DNA from: Paenibacillus sp. JQZ6Y-1
Lineage (GTDB): Bacteria > Bacillota > Bacilli > Paenibacillales > Paenibacillaceae
Length of the DNA stretch: 64,000 nt
Assembly (NCBI RefSeq): GCF_040719145.1
Contig: NZ_JBFDUZ010000002.1
Coordinates: 1 to 64,000, forward strand
Direction: 5' to 3'
Shown: positions 26,857 through 35,999 of the stretch, in pieces
Layout: each line of letters starts with the position of its first letter
Position numbering within the stretch: the first letter of the stretch is position 1
The notes under the pieces: generated by a model
The model's database searches: none
What the model saw: only the letters and a program-made list of their open reading frames with translations
Told to the model about the DNA's origin: nothing
Translations under genes and position numbers: made by a program

Positions 26857-27804
26857 ATGTCTGAGAATATTTACGTCGGCGTCGATCTTGGCGGCACTGC
26901 CATCAAGGTAGGCATTTGCAATCAGGAAGGAGAACTGCTTCACACCTACGAAGGCCCAACCGAAAAGGAAAAGGGCACGGAGACGGTTATCGACAATATC
27001 GTAAAATATGTGCGTTATATCGTCGAGCAGTCGCCTTATGAATGGGAACATGTTGTTGGTGTAGGAGCAGGCGTAGCCGGTTTTACCGATCTGCGTTCTG
27101 GAGTCATCCTGCTGGCGCCGAATATTGGATTCCGCGATGTACCGATCCGGGCCATCCTTGAAGACCGTTTAGGCAAAACGATCCGTATTGATAACGATGC
27201 CAACGTAGCAGCACTAGGCGAAGCTTGGAGTGGCGCAGGCAAAGGCGTAATGGACTGCGTATGCTATACGCTCGGTACGGGTGTTGGCGGCGGTATCATT
27301 ATCAATGGCAAAATTTATCAAGGCTTCTCCGGTCTGGCAGGCGAAATCGGTCATATTTCGGTTGTGCCTGATCTGGAAGCGATTCAATGTGGCTGTGGCA
27401 AAGTCGGTTGTCTGGAAACTGTCTCTTCTGCAACCGGTATTATTCGGATGGCAGTGGAAGCGGTAGAACGTGGTGACCGTACAAGCCTGTCCAGCATCGA
27501 GAAGTTGACAGCGAAGGATATCTTCGACGCAGCGAAGGAAGGCGACGAAGTGAGTGTTCGCATCATCAACCGGGCTGCCTTTTATCTGGGCAAATCGATG
27601 GCTGCCATTGCGGCAACACTCAATCCAGAACGCTTTATCGTGGGCGGCGGTGTATCCAAAGCAGGCGACATTCTGTTTAACCAAATTCGTGAAGTATTCG
27701 CAGAACTGACACCAGAGCCATTGCAAAAAGGCGTAGAGATTATCCCTGCCAAACTTGGCAATGATGCTGGTATTGTCGGAGCAGCAGGCTTGCTGCTGCG
27801 CTAA
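26857..27804 (+). CDS. glcK: ROK-family glucokinase
   Basis: A 315-residue kinase that makes glucose 6-phosphate in the cytoplasm. The ATP-binding VGVDLGGTAIKVGI is at the start. The ROK zinc-binding cysteine cluster CGCGKVGCLE follows GHISV. The glucose-binding region includes IDNDANVAALGEAW. It is monocistronic or leads into rapZ (101 bases on). In this neighbourhood it provides the entry to the glycolytic genes further along. Confidence 0.92.
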   Translation: MSENIYVGVDLGGTAIKVGICNQEGELLHTYEGPTEKEKGTETVIDNIVKYVRYIVEQSPYEWEHVVGVGAGVAGFTDLRSGVILLAPNIGFRDVPIRAILEDRLGKTIRIDNDANVAALGEAWSGAGKGVMDCVCYTLGTGVGGGIIINGKIYQGFSGLAGEIGHISVVPDLEAIQCGCGKVGCLETVSSATGIIRMAVEAVERGDRTSLSSIEKLTAKDIFDAAKEGDEVSVRIINRAAFYLGKSMAAIAATLNPERFIVGGGVSKAGDILFNQIREVFAELTPEPLQKGVEIIPAKLGNDAGIVGAAGLLLR

Positions 27805-27905
27805 CTGCCTTTAGATTCAACGGTCTTGTGCCGATATAGATGATTCATACGTGAATTTAGCCATTGCGATATTCGAATGCGATGATACAGAGAGGGGACA
27901 CAAGC

Positions 27906-28799
27906 ATGAGCGTTAGCGAAAATTCAACCCAAGCCACCATGGTCATTATTACGGGGATGTCCGGTGCGGGCAAGACGATTGCTGTGCAAAGTCTGGAGGA
28001 TCTAGGCTTCTTTTGCGTAGATAACCTGCCACCCGTGTTAATTCCCAAGTTTGCGGAGCTGATCGAACAATCGAACGGTAAAATTGGCAAAGTAGCACTG
28101 GTGATTGACCTACGCGGCCGCGAATTTTTCGCCGCCCTCTCCGAATCGCTGAGTTATCTGAAAAATCATGAAACGATTCATACAGAAATTCTGTTCCTTG
28201 ATGCGGTAGACGCCGTGCTGGTGCAGCGTTACAAAGAAAGTCGTCGTCGCCATCCGTTAGCACCGGACGGCATGCCGCTGGATGGGATTCGCTTGGAGCG
28301 CAAAATGCTGGAGGAGCTGAAAACGTCGGCTACGCAGACGATTGATACCAGCACCAGTAAGCCTGTGAAGTTGAAAGAAATGATCATTTCTCGCTTTTCC
28401 CATCTAGAAACGAACCAACTGTCGATCAATATTACGTCGTTTGGCTTTAAGTACGGCATTCCGATTGATGCCGATCTGATCTTTGACGTGCGCTTTTTGC
28501 CCAATCCGCACTATATCGACACCTTGCGTCCGCATACCGGTCAGGATAGCGATGTGTACGAATATGTGATGAAATGGCCAGAAACGCAGACGTTTCTAAC
28601 GAAGCTGTTGGATATGCTGCATTTTCTGATTCCTCAATACCGGAATGAAGGCAAAAGCCAGATTATTATCGGTATTGGCTGTACCGGTGGTAAGCACCGT
28701 TCGGTCGCTATTTCGGAATATCTGGGTCGCATGCTGGGAACGAGTGAAACCGAAACCGTCCGTGTCAGTCATCGAGATGCTGATCGTGATCGGCATTAA
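27906..28799 (+). CDS. rapZ: RNase adapter / nucleotide-binding protein RapZ
   Basis: A 297-residue protein (YvcJ in B. subtilis) with an N-terminal P-loop IITGMSGAGKT at about residues 14-24 and the C-terminal conserved block GIGCTGGKHRSVAISEYLG. In E. coli RapZ guides RNase E to GlmZ sRNA; in Bacillus YvcJ binds nucleotides and affects competence. ATG 27906 follows GAGAGGGGAC; the longer upstream frame is not conserved. It starts the rapZ-yvcK-whiA cluster. Confidence 0.95.
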   Translation: MSVSENSTQATMVIITGMSGAGKTIAVQSLEDLGFFCVDNLPPVLIPKFAELIEQSNGKIGKVALVIDLRGREFFAALSESLSYLKNHETIHTEILFLDAVDAVLVQRYKESRRRHPLAPDGMPLDGIRLERKMLEELKTSATQTIDTSTSKPVKLKEMIISRFSHLETNQLSINITSFGFKYGIPIDADLIFDVRFLPNPHYIDTLRPHTGQDSDVYEYVMKWPETQTFLTKLLDMLHFLIPQYRNEGKSQIIIGIGCTGGKHRSVAISEYLGRMLGTSETETVRVSHRDADRDRH

Positions 28800-28811
28800 G
28801 GAGTGAAAGCT

Positions 28812-29804
28812 ATGTCTATTTCACAACCAGGTTTGCCGGTGCTGCGCCCACGCATTGTCGTGATGGGCGGCGGCACCGGATTGTCTGTTATGCTGCGCGG
28901 TTTGAAAGAAAAGCCGCTAGATATTACAGCGATTGTAACGGTCGCTGATGATGGAGGCAGCTCAGGCATCCTGCGGGACGAATTAAAAATGCCGCCTCCG
29001 GGCGATATTCGAAACGTACTGACCGCACTGGCGGATGTGGAGCCGCTGCTGTCGGATATGCTCAAGTACCGTTTCCAAAAAGGCGAAGGTCTGGCGGGTC
29101 ACAGTCTGGGCAATCTGATTCTGGCGGCGATGACCGATATTTCTGGTGATTTTGTAACGGCTGTTCGTGAGCTTAGCCGCGTGTTTGCTGTTCGTGGTGA
29201 GGTATTGCCTGCTGCGGAGCAAGCGGTAGTGCTGCATGCCGAAATGGAAGATGGCGAGATCGTAACCGGTGAGTCGAAGATTCCCGAAGCGGGCAAACGG
29301 ATCAAGCGCATTTTTCTTGAACCGGACCACGTGGAGCCGTTGCCAGAGGCTGTTCAAGCGATTCAGCGTGCGGATGCGATTCTGATCGGTCCGGGCAGTC
29401 TGTATACCAGCTTGCTGCCGAATTTGCTCGTGCCTAAGCTGGCGGATGCGGTTCTCGCCTCTAATGCGCTACGTCTGTTCATCTGCAACGTGATGACACA
29501 GCCGGGCGAGACAGATGGCTATTCGGTCAGTGATCATCTGAATGCCATTTACGAACATGTCGGTCATCGGCTGTTTGATTATGTACTCGTGAACAACGAA
29601 CCGATCCCACGCAAAGTGCAGAGAAAGTATGCCGAAAAGGGTGCCAAGCCCGTGCTGCTGGATCAAAAAGTAGTCGAAGACCTTGGATACAAAGTGGTAG
29701 CAGACAAAATGGTCATGTACGGAACGTATCTTCGTCATGATGCAGAGATGCTCAGCCATCATATTTATGACCAAGTGAAAAAACATATTTTAGCGAAAGG
29801 GTGA
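28812..29804 (+). CDS. yvcK: Gluconeogenesis factor YvcK (MgfK)
   Basis: A 330-residue CofD-like protein that binds UDP-sugars and is needed for growth on gluconeogenic carbon sources and for normal cell shape. [19 protein letters not shown] and the [16 protein letters not shown] block are diagnostic, as is [14 protein letters not shown] later. ATG 28812 lies 8 bases after AAGGAG; the GTG at 28803 overlaps that site. It is coupled to rapZ (12 bases) and overlaps the first bases of whiA's leader. Confidence 0.95.
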   Translation: MSISQPGLPVLRPRIVVMGGGTGLSVMLRGLKEKPLDITAIVTVADDGGSSGILRDELKMPPPGDIRNVLTALADVEPLLSDMLKYRFQKGEGLAGHSLGNLILAAMTDISGDFVTAVRELSRVFAVRGEVLPAAEQAVVLHAEMEDGEIVTGESKIPEAGKRIKRIFLEPDHVEPLPEAVQAIQRADAILIGPGSLYTSLLPNLLVPKLADAVLASNALRLFICNVMTQPGETDGYSVSDHLNAIYEHVGHRLFDYVLVNNEPIPRKVQRKYAEKGAKPVLLDQKVVEDLGYKVVADKMVMYGTYLRHDAEMLSHHIYDQVKKHILAKG

Positions 29805-29809
29805 GTCCA

Positions 29810-30748
29810 TTGTCATTTGCGGCACAGACCAAAAAGGAATTAACGATGATTGAAGCGGATGATTGCTGCGAATATGCAGAGTTATCAGCGTTGATCCGAA
29901 TGAACGGTTCGGTGCAGGTATCCAACAAGAAGATCATATTGGATATTTCCACAGAAAATGCCGCAATTGCAAGAAGGATTTATTCCCTGATCAAAAAGCA
30001 TTTTGCGGTCCATACCGAATTGCTAGTGCGCAAAAAGATGCGGCTGAAAAAGAACAACGTCTACATTGTGCGGATTCCCGCTGGTGTCCAAGAAATTCTG
30101 AGTCGGCTGAAGATTGTATCCGAGGGCTTTATGTTCACGCCCGGCATCAATAAGGATATGGTTAGCAAAAATTGTTGCAAACGCGCGTACTTGCGCGGTG
30201 CCTTTATGGCAGGCGGTTCGGTGAACAACCCCGAAGGCTCCTCCTATCATCTGGAGATTGCCTCCATGTATGAAGAGCAATGCCAGGCGCTCGTTGATCT
30301 GGCGAATGAATTTCAATTGAATGCACGCTGCATTGAACGTAAAAAAGGCTTTATCCTGTATATCAAGGAAGGCGAGAAGATTATCGAATTCCTTAGCATC
30401 ATCGGTGCGCATCAGGCATTATTCAAATTTGAGGACGTGCGTATCATGCGTGATATGCGCAACTCGGTCAACCGAATTGTCAATTGCGAAACCGCCAACC
30501 TGAACAAAACGATCGGTGCGGCAGTGCGCCAGATCGATAATATCCGTCTGCTTCAGCGTCATCTTGGTTTGGAACAGCTGCCGGACAAACTGCGTGAGGT
30601 CGCCGAAATCCGGTTGGCACATCCCGATATGAACCTGAAGGAAGTGGGCGAAATGCTCAAGGGCGGCGTCAGCAAGTCCGGCGTCAACCATCGTCTGCGT
30701 AAGATCGACGAGCTCGCTGAGAAAGTACGCGGCGAACATCTCGCTTAA
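29810..30748 (+). CDS. whiA: DNA-binding protein WhiA
   Basis: A 312-residue protein with an N-terminal LAGLIDADG-like fold and a C-terminal helix-turn-helix ([20 protein letters not shown] then [11 protein letters not shown]). In Bacillus WhiA influences cell division and chromosome segregation. TTG 29810 is chosen because AAGGGTGA ends 5 bases before it and the family starts (M)SFAxxTKKEL; GTG 29801 would extend the protein by three residues. Confidence 0.95.
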   Translation: MSFAAQTKKELTMIEADDCCEYAELSALIRMNGSVQVSNKKIILDISTENAAIARRIYSLIKKHFAVHTELLVRKKMRLKKNNVYIVRIPAGVQEILSRLKIVSEGFMFTPGINKDMVSKNCCKRAYLRGAFMAGGSVNNPEGSSYHLEIASMYEEQCQALVDLANEFQLNARCIERKKGFILYIKEGEKIIEFLSIIGAHQALFKFEDVRIMRDMRNSVNRIVNCETANLNKTIGAAVRQIDNIRLLQRHLGLEQLPDKLREVAEIRLAHPDMNLKEVGEMLKGGVSKSGVNHRLRKIDELAEKVRGEHLA

Positions 30749-30796
30749 AATATCTATAATGCGTAATGATGCTTTATTTTTTTCTGCTAAAGCGCA

Positions 30797-30805
30797 TGTT
30801 ATAAT
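30797..30805 (+). promoter_or_regulatory. Extended -10 promoter for the HPr-like gene
   Basis: TGT-TATAAT, an extended -10, lies about 95 bases before the gene. No clear -35 box. Confidence 0.5.
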
Positions 30806-30899
30806 AATGTAGTATGATGAATAAGTGTCAATATACCAGGCATCAGTGTAGTAAACTTATAAATCGCAATGAATACGTATTGTAGGGGGTAATAATCAC

Positions 30900-31169
30900 A
30901 TGATCAAACACCCGGTAGTGGTTCGTCTGAAAACGGGATTGCACGCAAGACCTGCGGCACTGTTTGTACAGGAAGCAAATAAATATTCTTCCGAGATTTT
31001 CGTGGAGAAGGATGACAAAAAAGTAAATGCGAAGAGCATCATGGGCATCATGAGTCTGGCAATCAGCTCCGGTACTGAAGTATACATCAGTGCAGAAGGT
31101 GCGGATGCAGAATCAGCTGTAAACGCTTTAGTTGGACTGGTTAGCAAAGAAGAACTGGAAAACCAATAA
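30900..31169 (+). CDS. HPr-family phosphocarrier protein (in the crh position)
   Basis: An 89-residue HPr-fold protein. Residues GLHARPAAL place histidine at position 15, the PTS phosphorylation site, and KSIMGIMSLA places serine at 46, the HprK site. The gene is directly after whiA, where B. subtilis has crh, whose product has glutamine at 15. The rest also resembles Crh (VRLKTGL, VQEANKYSSEIFVEKD, KKVNAKSIMG). So it may combine HPr and Crh features. A strong terminator follows. Whether it works in sugar transport or only as a CcpA cofactor cannot be told from sequence. Confidence 0.92.
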   Translation: MIKHPVVVRLKTGLHARPAALFVQEANKYSSEIFVEKDDKKVNAKSIMGIMSLAISSGTEVYISAEGADAESAVNALVGLVSKEELENQ

Positions 31170-31198
31170 AAAGCCCCTCATGATGTCATGAAGGGCAG

Positions 31199-31227
31199 AG
31201 CCGTCACCGATTAGGGTGGCGGTTTTT
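31199..31227 (+). terminator. Terminator after the HPr-like gene
   Basis: CCGTCACC / GGGTGGCGG stem with loop GATTA and T5. A second hairpin, GCCCCTCATGA / TCATGAAGGGC, lies just upstream at 31172-31196. Confidence 0.85.
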
Positions 31228-31290
31228 GGTATGTTTGTATGAGTGGAATAGTGGATGACGCTGTGGTGCGGAGGGAAATTCCGTCTGCTG

Positions 31291-31812
31291 CTATTCGAGA
31301 AAGACGCCTTTTTTAGCAAAGTTTAGTGTCAGCTGAGACGCATTCCATGAGCTTTGATACCCGAATCCATCACGCAACACTGCGAACGGCACATACATAC
31401 GACCTTTGATAATTTGGGCATTCGGTCCATTCCATTGATGATTGTTCAGTCGAACCGTGACACCGGATGGACCGGTAATCATATCGATCTGATCATCATT
31501 TTGAAGTAGAGTGTATGTTTTAACGGCAGCTTCATAACGCAACGTAACACCAATCGAGTCACGCAGCAGCACTACCGGAATCATTGTATTTCCATTGACG
31601 AGCAAACCGTTCTGCGGAAGGCGGGTGCCATTCCATTCCAGTTTGACCTCACGAAATGCCGGTGTTGTCGGCGGTGTGGTTGTGGTGGACGATGCCGCTG
31701 GCGCAGAAGATGCAGCTGCTGCATTCACTGGTTGTACCGTACAAATGGTGCACAACACCAGAATACTTGCCATAAGCAAAATGGAGTTCCGTAGACGCTT
31801 TTTATTCAACAT
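31291..31812 (-). CDS. Secreted stalk-domain protein
   Basis: A 173-residue exported protein. A signal peptide (about residues 1-32, ending PVNAAAA) and a Ser/Thr/Pro linker are followed by two stalk-type (copper amine oxidase N-terminal-like) beta repeats: GNTMIPVVLLRDSIGVTLRY and GRMYVPFAVLRDGFGYQSSW. Such repeats are common in Paenibacillus surface proteins. It is convergent with the HPr-like gene. Role unknown. Confidence 0.85.
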   Translation of the reverse strand: MLNKKRLRNSILLMASILVLCTICTVQPVNAAAASSAPAASSTTTTPPTTPAFREVKLEWNGTRLPQNGLLVNGNTMIPVVLLRDSIGVTLRYEAAVKTYTLLQNDDQIDMITGPSGVTVRLNNHQWNGPNAQIIKGRMYVPFAVLRDGFGYQSSWNASQLTLNFAKKGVFLE

Positions 31813-32103
31813 GGTGACGCTCCCCTCTTTCTAATATCCCTGACCCTCCGTCGTTGCTACGCATAGTGGCTGGCTTCGACAGCACGGGATGGCTTTAAAA
31901 TGTAAACATGGTAATATCGATCTTGACGAAATAGCAGAATCAACGTTCTATACCATCATGAACCCCCTGTAAACGTGGCTTACTCCCTAGAACTGCAACC
32001 AGTAGACTCTTCTCTTTTATATACCCCGAATCCGGCGAAAGTGTTGCAACATTACACCAATGTCGGGCGTTTACTAAGTACAAACGCGAAAGGGTGAGTA
32101 ACA
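31813..32103. other. Intergenic region between divergent secreted-protein genes
   Basis: About 290 bases. Promoters for both flanking genes are expected here, for example TTGACG near 31922 for the plus strand, but I could not fix a matching -10 element. No other structure stands out. Confidence 0.4.
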
Positions 32104-32859
32104 ATGAAAAGAAAACAATCACTGGCTTCCATACTTCTGGCAGGTGCATTATTGACAGGTGTGGCGGTAAGCGTAGCACTGCCGACAACTTCCGTATATG
32201 CAGCGGAAACGACACAGACAGCAAGCGCAACAGGCGTGATCAATGTGAGCGGAAACGGCAAAATCACAGTGAAACCGGATATCGCTTATGTGTCGATTGG
32301 CGTGGAGACTACGGCTACCACTGCCGCCAAAGCACAAGCGGAAACCGCTCAGAAAATGAGCAAGCTGAATACGCTTTTGAAAAATACGTGGTCGATCTCA
32401 CAAGCAGATATTCAAACTGTTCAGTTCTATGTACAGCCTAACTACAATTATAACGACAAAGACGGGCAAAAAGTTACAGGCTATACGGCATATCATACGC
32501 TGCAAGTCAGCTATCGCAATTTGGATAAACTCGGTCAGCTGCTGGACGATGCATCCAAAGCCGGTGCCAACAATCTAGGCTCCGTCAGCTTCGGTATCGA
32601 GAATCCACAAACCTATCAAGATCAAGTGATGTCCAAAGCAGTCAATGATGCGGCATCTAAAGCTAGCGCCATCGCCAAAGCAGCCAATCGTACACTAGGC
32701 GAACTGCTGTCCATTAGCGAGCAGGGAACCAGCACGCCTCCGGTTGTACTGGAACAAGCGATGACTGCCAAAAGCAGTAGTGCAGACGCCGGGACATCGA
32801 TCGAACCGGGAACGGTGGAGCTGGACGCAACATTAAATGTACAATACGCGATGAAGTAA
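32104..32859 (+). CDS. Secreted SIMPL-domain protein (DUF541)
   Basis: A 251-residue protein with a signal peptide ending near VYAAE (residue ~37) and a SIMPL/DUF541 domain. The domain begins INVSGNGKITVKPDIAYVSI followed by GVETTATTAAKAQ, and includes TGYTAYHTLQVSYRNLDKLG and ARQ-like repeats KASAIAKAANRTLG. Members such as E. coli YggE and Brucella BP26 are periplasmic or surface proteins of uncertain role. ATG 32104 follows a GGGTGAGTAAC site. Confidence 0.9.
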   Translation: MKRKQSLASILLAGALLTGVAVSVALPTTSVYAAETTQTASATGVINVSGNGKITVKPDIAYVSIGVETTATTAAKAQAETAQKMSKLNTLLKNTWSISQADIQTVQFYVQPNYNYNDKDGQKVTGYTAYHTLQVSYRNLDKLGQLLDDASKAGANNLGSVSFGIENPQTYQDQVMSKAVNDAASKASAIAKAANRTLGELLSISEQGTSTPPVVLEQAMTAKSSSADAGTSIEPGTVELDATLNVQYAMK

Positions 32860-33081
32860 ACAAAAATCAACTTCAGCGCATTCAGCGATTTGAAGTGATA
32901 TTTCAAAATTGTAAGAACTGATTCAGCGGTTTGTACGCATGTTCAGCCGAACACTCCTACTATAACGATGACACCGTCAAAAAAGTGTAAACCTATGGAA
33001 AGTTACAGGTATATACGGAAATAACGGCCACATCGTTTCAGTATACGCTCTGTTTACCAAACCGCGTATATCCGAAAAATG

Positions 33082-33133
33082 GAAACTTTCTGTTGACAGC
33101 AGCATCCACTGACGACAGAAAGTTTCTTTACAT
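33082..33133 (+). terminator. Long hairpin, probable terminator after the SIMPL gene
   Basis: A perfect 12-bp inverted repeat GAAACTTTCTGT / ACAGAAAGTTTC with a 21-base loop, followed by TTTACATTTTT. It could also act as an operator. Confidence 0.6.
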
Positions 33134-33159
33134 TTTTCTTACTTTTGGCTTCATTGACG

Positions 33160-33223
33160 TGACTATGTTGTCATTCCGTTTTAAGACGTTTGTAAATTAC
33201 ATAGCATGTAATGGGTATATACT
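33160..33223 (+). promoter_or_regulatory. Conserved promoter block of paralogue 1 (three hexamers at 11-bp period plus -10)
   Basis: TGACTAT is followed by hexamers TTGTCA (33168), TTTTAA (33179) and TTGTAA (33190) exactly 11 bases apart, then a TATACT -10 box at 33218. The same arrangement with identical spacing is found before paralogues 2 and 4. No -35 consensus is present, which suggests activation by an OmpR-family response regulator. Confidence 0.6.
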
Positions 33224-33266
33224 GATATACGTTGTCATGGACTTACAAAACAGGGAGAGATCATTT

Positions 33267-34445
33267 ATGAACAAATTTTACAAGCTTAATAACACTACAC
33301 ATTTGAAAAAGCTAGCAGCGATTGTGCTGGCGAGCAGTCTGGCTGCTGTGGGAACCGTAGCCGTTCTGCCGGGGAACGCCACCGTCGCTCAAGCCGCAAC
33401 AACAAGTACTACTGCGTCCAAATCGGCGATTCATGTCCAAGTAGAAGGCAAAGCTGTTGCTACTCAAGGCATGTTGAGCAAAACAGGCAAAACACTTGTA
33501 CCGCTCAAAGATGCTGCCAAAGCATTCGGCGCATCGGTCACCTACGATGCCAAAACACATAGTGTCATTGTAAAAAAAGGAAAATTGTCAGCCACATATC
33601 AGGTGTATAGCGGTTCCGACGATAATAGCGTATACGTTTCCTTCAATGGCGGTACAGTCGGCGATAACTACGACGGTCAAGTGGTGAAAGGTGTATCGTA
33701 TGTGGAGATCAAAGCATTGTCCGAGCCATTCGGCTATCGTGCGCTTTGGAATAATGCAACTCGTACCGTGAATCTGACGCAAGCAGGTATGAACGATGTA
33801 ACGGTAACACCAACGACATTGAACGCCAAAGCTGGCAATGACTACACCGATATTAGCATCGTGTATCCGGTTGTTTCCGGTCTGGACAATGCTACAGCAC
33901 AAACAGCGATCAACAAAGCGCTGAAAGCACATTTTGACCAATACCTTGCTGCTGTTCAAAAGCAAGCCAAAGAGTTGGGAGCACCAACAAGCAAAAATAT
34001 GCGTTATGAGATTGATGGTGGCTACAAAATGACGTACAACCAAAACGGTGTCATTAGCTTCCTGCTAACCGATTATCAATATCTGGGCGGCGCACATGGT
34101 GATGATGTGCTGACAGGTATGACCTTCTCGCTCAAAGACGGCAAGCTGCTCAAGCTAGATGACCTACTGAAATCCAATACCAACTATCGCCAAGATCTGA
34201 AAAAGCTGCTGCAAGCCGATATTCGCAAGCATGCTGACGATATGGGCGTTTCGCTGGAACAGTTCAACGATCTGAGCAAAAGCTCCAGCAAGTATCTTGA
34301 GAATTTCTACCTGACTGCTAGCGGCTTCAATGTATTTTTCCAAAAATACGATATTGCTCCGGGTGCAGCAGGCAATCCCGAATTTGAATTCACGTTCAGC
34401 CAGCTGCTGAAATCCGGCAGCAATCCGCTGAGTTCATATAAATAA
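33267..34445 (+). CDS. Secreted stalk + RsiV/PdaC-like domain protein, paralogue 1
   Basis: A 392-residue exported protein. The signal peptide ends near VAQAA (residue ~44). A stalk domain follows (about 55-165: GKTLVPLKDAAKAFGASVTY ... YVEIKALSEPFGYRALW). The C-terminal half resembles the DUF4163/DUF3298 module of PdaC and anti-sigma factor RsiV: YPVVSGLDNATAQTAINKAL, then GGAHGDD and FSLKDGKLLKLDDLL. In RsiV this region binds lysozyme; PdaC carries it before a deacetylase. Here no membrane anchor or catalytic domain is attached. ATG 33267 follows CAGGGAGAG. First of four tandem paralogues. Confidence 0.88.
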   Translation: MNKFYKLNNTTHLKKLAAIVLASSLAAVGTVAVLPGNATVAQAATTSTTASKSAIHVQVEGKAVATQGMLSKTGKTLVPLKDAAKAFGASVTYDAKTHSVIVKKGKLSATYQVYSGSDDNSVYVSFNGGTVGDNYDGQVVKGVSYVEIKALSEPFGYRALWNNATRTVNLTQAGMNDVTVTPTTLNAKAGNDYTDISIVYPVVSGLDNATAQTAINKALKAHFDQYLAAVQKQAKELGAPTSKNMRYEIDGGYKMTYNQNGVISFLLTDYQYLGGAHGDDVLTGMTFSLKDGKLLKLDDLLKSNTNYRQDLKKLLQADIRKHADDMGVSLEQFNDLSKSSSKYLENFYLTASGFNVFFQKYDIAPGAAGNPEFEFTFSQLLKSGSNPLSSYK

Positions 34446-34535
34446 CGTAATCAACTGATTCACATGTTCCGTCGTTCGTCTTCGTTTGCATCACCAATCG
34501 TGCATCTGCCTGCACGACAATAACATCCTGATTTG

Positions 34536-34580
34536 ACCTGTGCCTCTTATTTGTAAGAATAGAGGCACAGGTTCTTTTTT
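34536..34580 (+). terminator. Terminator after paralogue 1
   Basis: ACCTGTGCCTCTTA... / ...TAGAGGCACAGGT stem followed by a T run. Confidence 0.9.
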
Positions 34581-34654
34581 TATGGCTTCTGGTATCTAGG
34601 GATAGAGTCGGTTATTGCTTCTTTACATTTTTATTACTTTTTATGTATAGACTA

Positions 34655-34718
34655 TGACTATATTGTCAATGGGTTTTAAGAGGTTTGTCAATCATAGGGT
34701 TGTTATTCTTACTATACT
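34655..34718 (+). promoter_or_regulatory. Conserved promoter block of paralogue 2
   Basis: TGACTAT, then TTGTCA (34663), TTTTAA (34674), TTGTCA (34685) with 11-base period and TATACT at 34713. Every offset matches the block before paralogue 1. Confidence 0.6.
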
Positions 34719-34766
34719 GATAAAGGCTCAAATACATTCTAACCAATAGAACAGGGAGAGACAATT

Positions 34767-35981
34767 ATGAACAAAACATACAAGCTGAATCATACAGGAT
34801 ATTTGAAAAAACTAGCAGCCCTTGTGCTGGCGAGCAGTCTAGCTGCTGTAGGAACGGTGGCTACTCTGCCAGGAAATACACCTGTTGTTCAAGCAGCTGC
34901 GGCAAACAACAGTATGGCGAAGTCCGCTATATACATACAAGTAGAAGGCAAGGCGATTCAGGGGCAAGGATTGACTAGCACAACGGGCAAACTAATGGTG
35001 CCTTTAAAAGAGGTCGCCAAAGCGATGGGTGCTTCTATTACTTACGATGCGAAGACACATGATATTACCGTGAAAAAACAAAAGGTGGCGGCGAAGTACA
35101 ACGTGTACAGTCAGACCAAAGGAAACAAAGTAACCGCCGATGCACAAGATGGCGCCTATGTATATTTTAATGGCGGAGCGACGGGTGACAGCTATGACGG
35201 TCAGGTGATCAAAGGCGTAGCATATGTCCAAGTCCAAGCAGTATCGGAGCTGTTCGGTTATCGTTCCGTTTGGAACCATGCGACTCATACCGTTAATCTG
35301 ACACAAGCCGCAATGAATAACGTAACGATTACCCCAACCTCATTAAAAGGGAATATTGATCATAAGCCGACAACACTCAATATTCTGTATCCTGTTGTAT
35401 CCGGTCTCGATAATCTAGAGGCACAAGCATCCATCAACAAAGCATTGAAAGCATACTTTGACGATCTGATCACTTCCGCTCAAACGTACGCGAAGGAAAT
35501 TAACACAGATGCTAGCCTAACAGAACTCAAAAAAACTCCGTTTGAGATTGATGGTGGCTACAAAGTGACCTACAACCAGAATGGGGTTATCAGCTTTATG
35601 CTGACTGATTATGTATATCTGGGCGGTGCGCATGGTGATACCAGTCCAGAAGGCATGACCTTCTCACTCCAAGACGGCAAGCTGCTCAAGCTAGATGACC
35701 TACTGAAATCCAATACCAACTATCGTCAAGATCTGAAAAAACTGCTGCAAGCAGACATTCGCAAGCATGCTGACGATATGGGCGTTTCACTGGAGCAATT
35801 CAATGATCGCTACAAAAACTCCAGCACCTATCTGGACAATTTTTACCTGAATGATAGCGGATTTGATGTATTTTTCCAAACATATGATATTTCACCGGGT
35901 GCAGCAGGTAATCCGAAGTTCTCGTATACATTCAACCAGCTGTTAAAATCCGGTAGCAATCCGTTTGGCTTCATCCAATAA
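34767..35981 (+). CDS. Secreted stalk + RsiV/PdaC-like domain protein, paralogue 2
   Basis: A 404-residue exported paralogue: signal peptide to about residue 46, stalk domain (GKLMVPLKEVAKAMGASITY; YVQVQAVSELFGYRSVW), and the C-terminal RsiV/PdaC-like module with an intact GGAHGD motif. About 130 bases encoding GKLLKLDDLLKSNTNYRQDL and beyond are nearly identical to paralogue 1, including silent positions, pointing to recent duplication or gene conversion. ATG 34767 follows CAGGGAGAG. Paralogue 3 follows after 18 bases, so the two are probably co-transcribed. Confidence 0.88.
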   Translation: MNKTYKLNHTGYLKKLAALVLASSLAAVGTVATLPGNTPVVQAAAANNSMAKSAIYIQVEGKAIQGQGLTSTTGKLMVPLKEVAKAMGASITYDAKTHDITVKKQKVAAKYNVYSQTKGNKVTADAQDGAYVYFNGGATGDSYDGQVIKGVAYVQVQAVSELFGYRSVWNHATHTVNLTQAAMNNVTITPTSLKGNIDHKPTTLNILYPVVSGLDNLEAQASINKALKAYFDDLITSAQTYAKEINTDASLTELKKTPFEIDGGYKVTYNQNGVISFMLTDYVYLGGAHGDTSPEGMTFSLQDGKLLKLDDLLKSNTNYRQDLKKLLQADIRKHADDMGVSLEQFNDRYKNSSTYLDNFYLNDSGFDVFFQTYDISPGAAGNPKFSYTFNQLLKSGSNPFGFIQ

Positions 35982-35999
35982 GCATAGGAGAGAACAACG

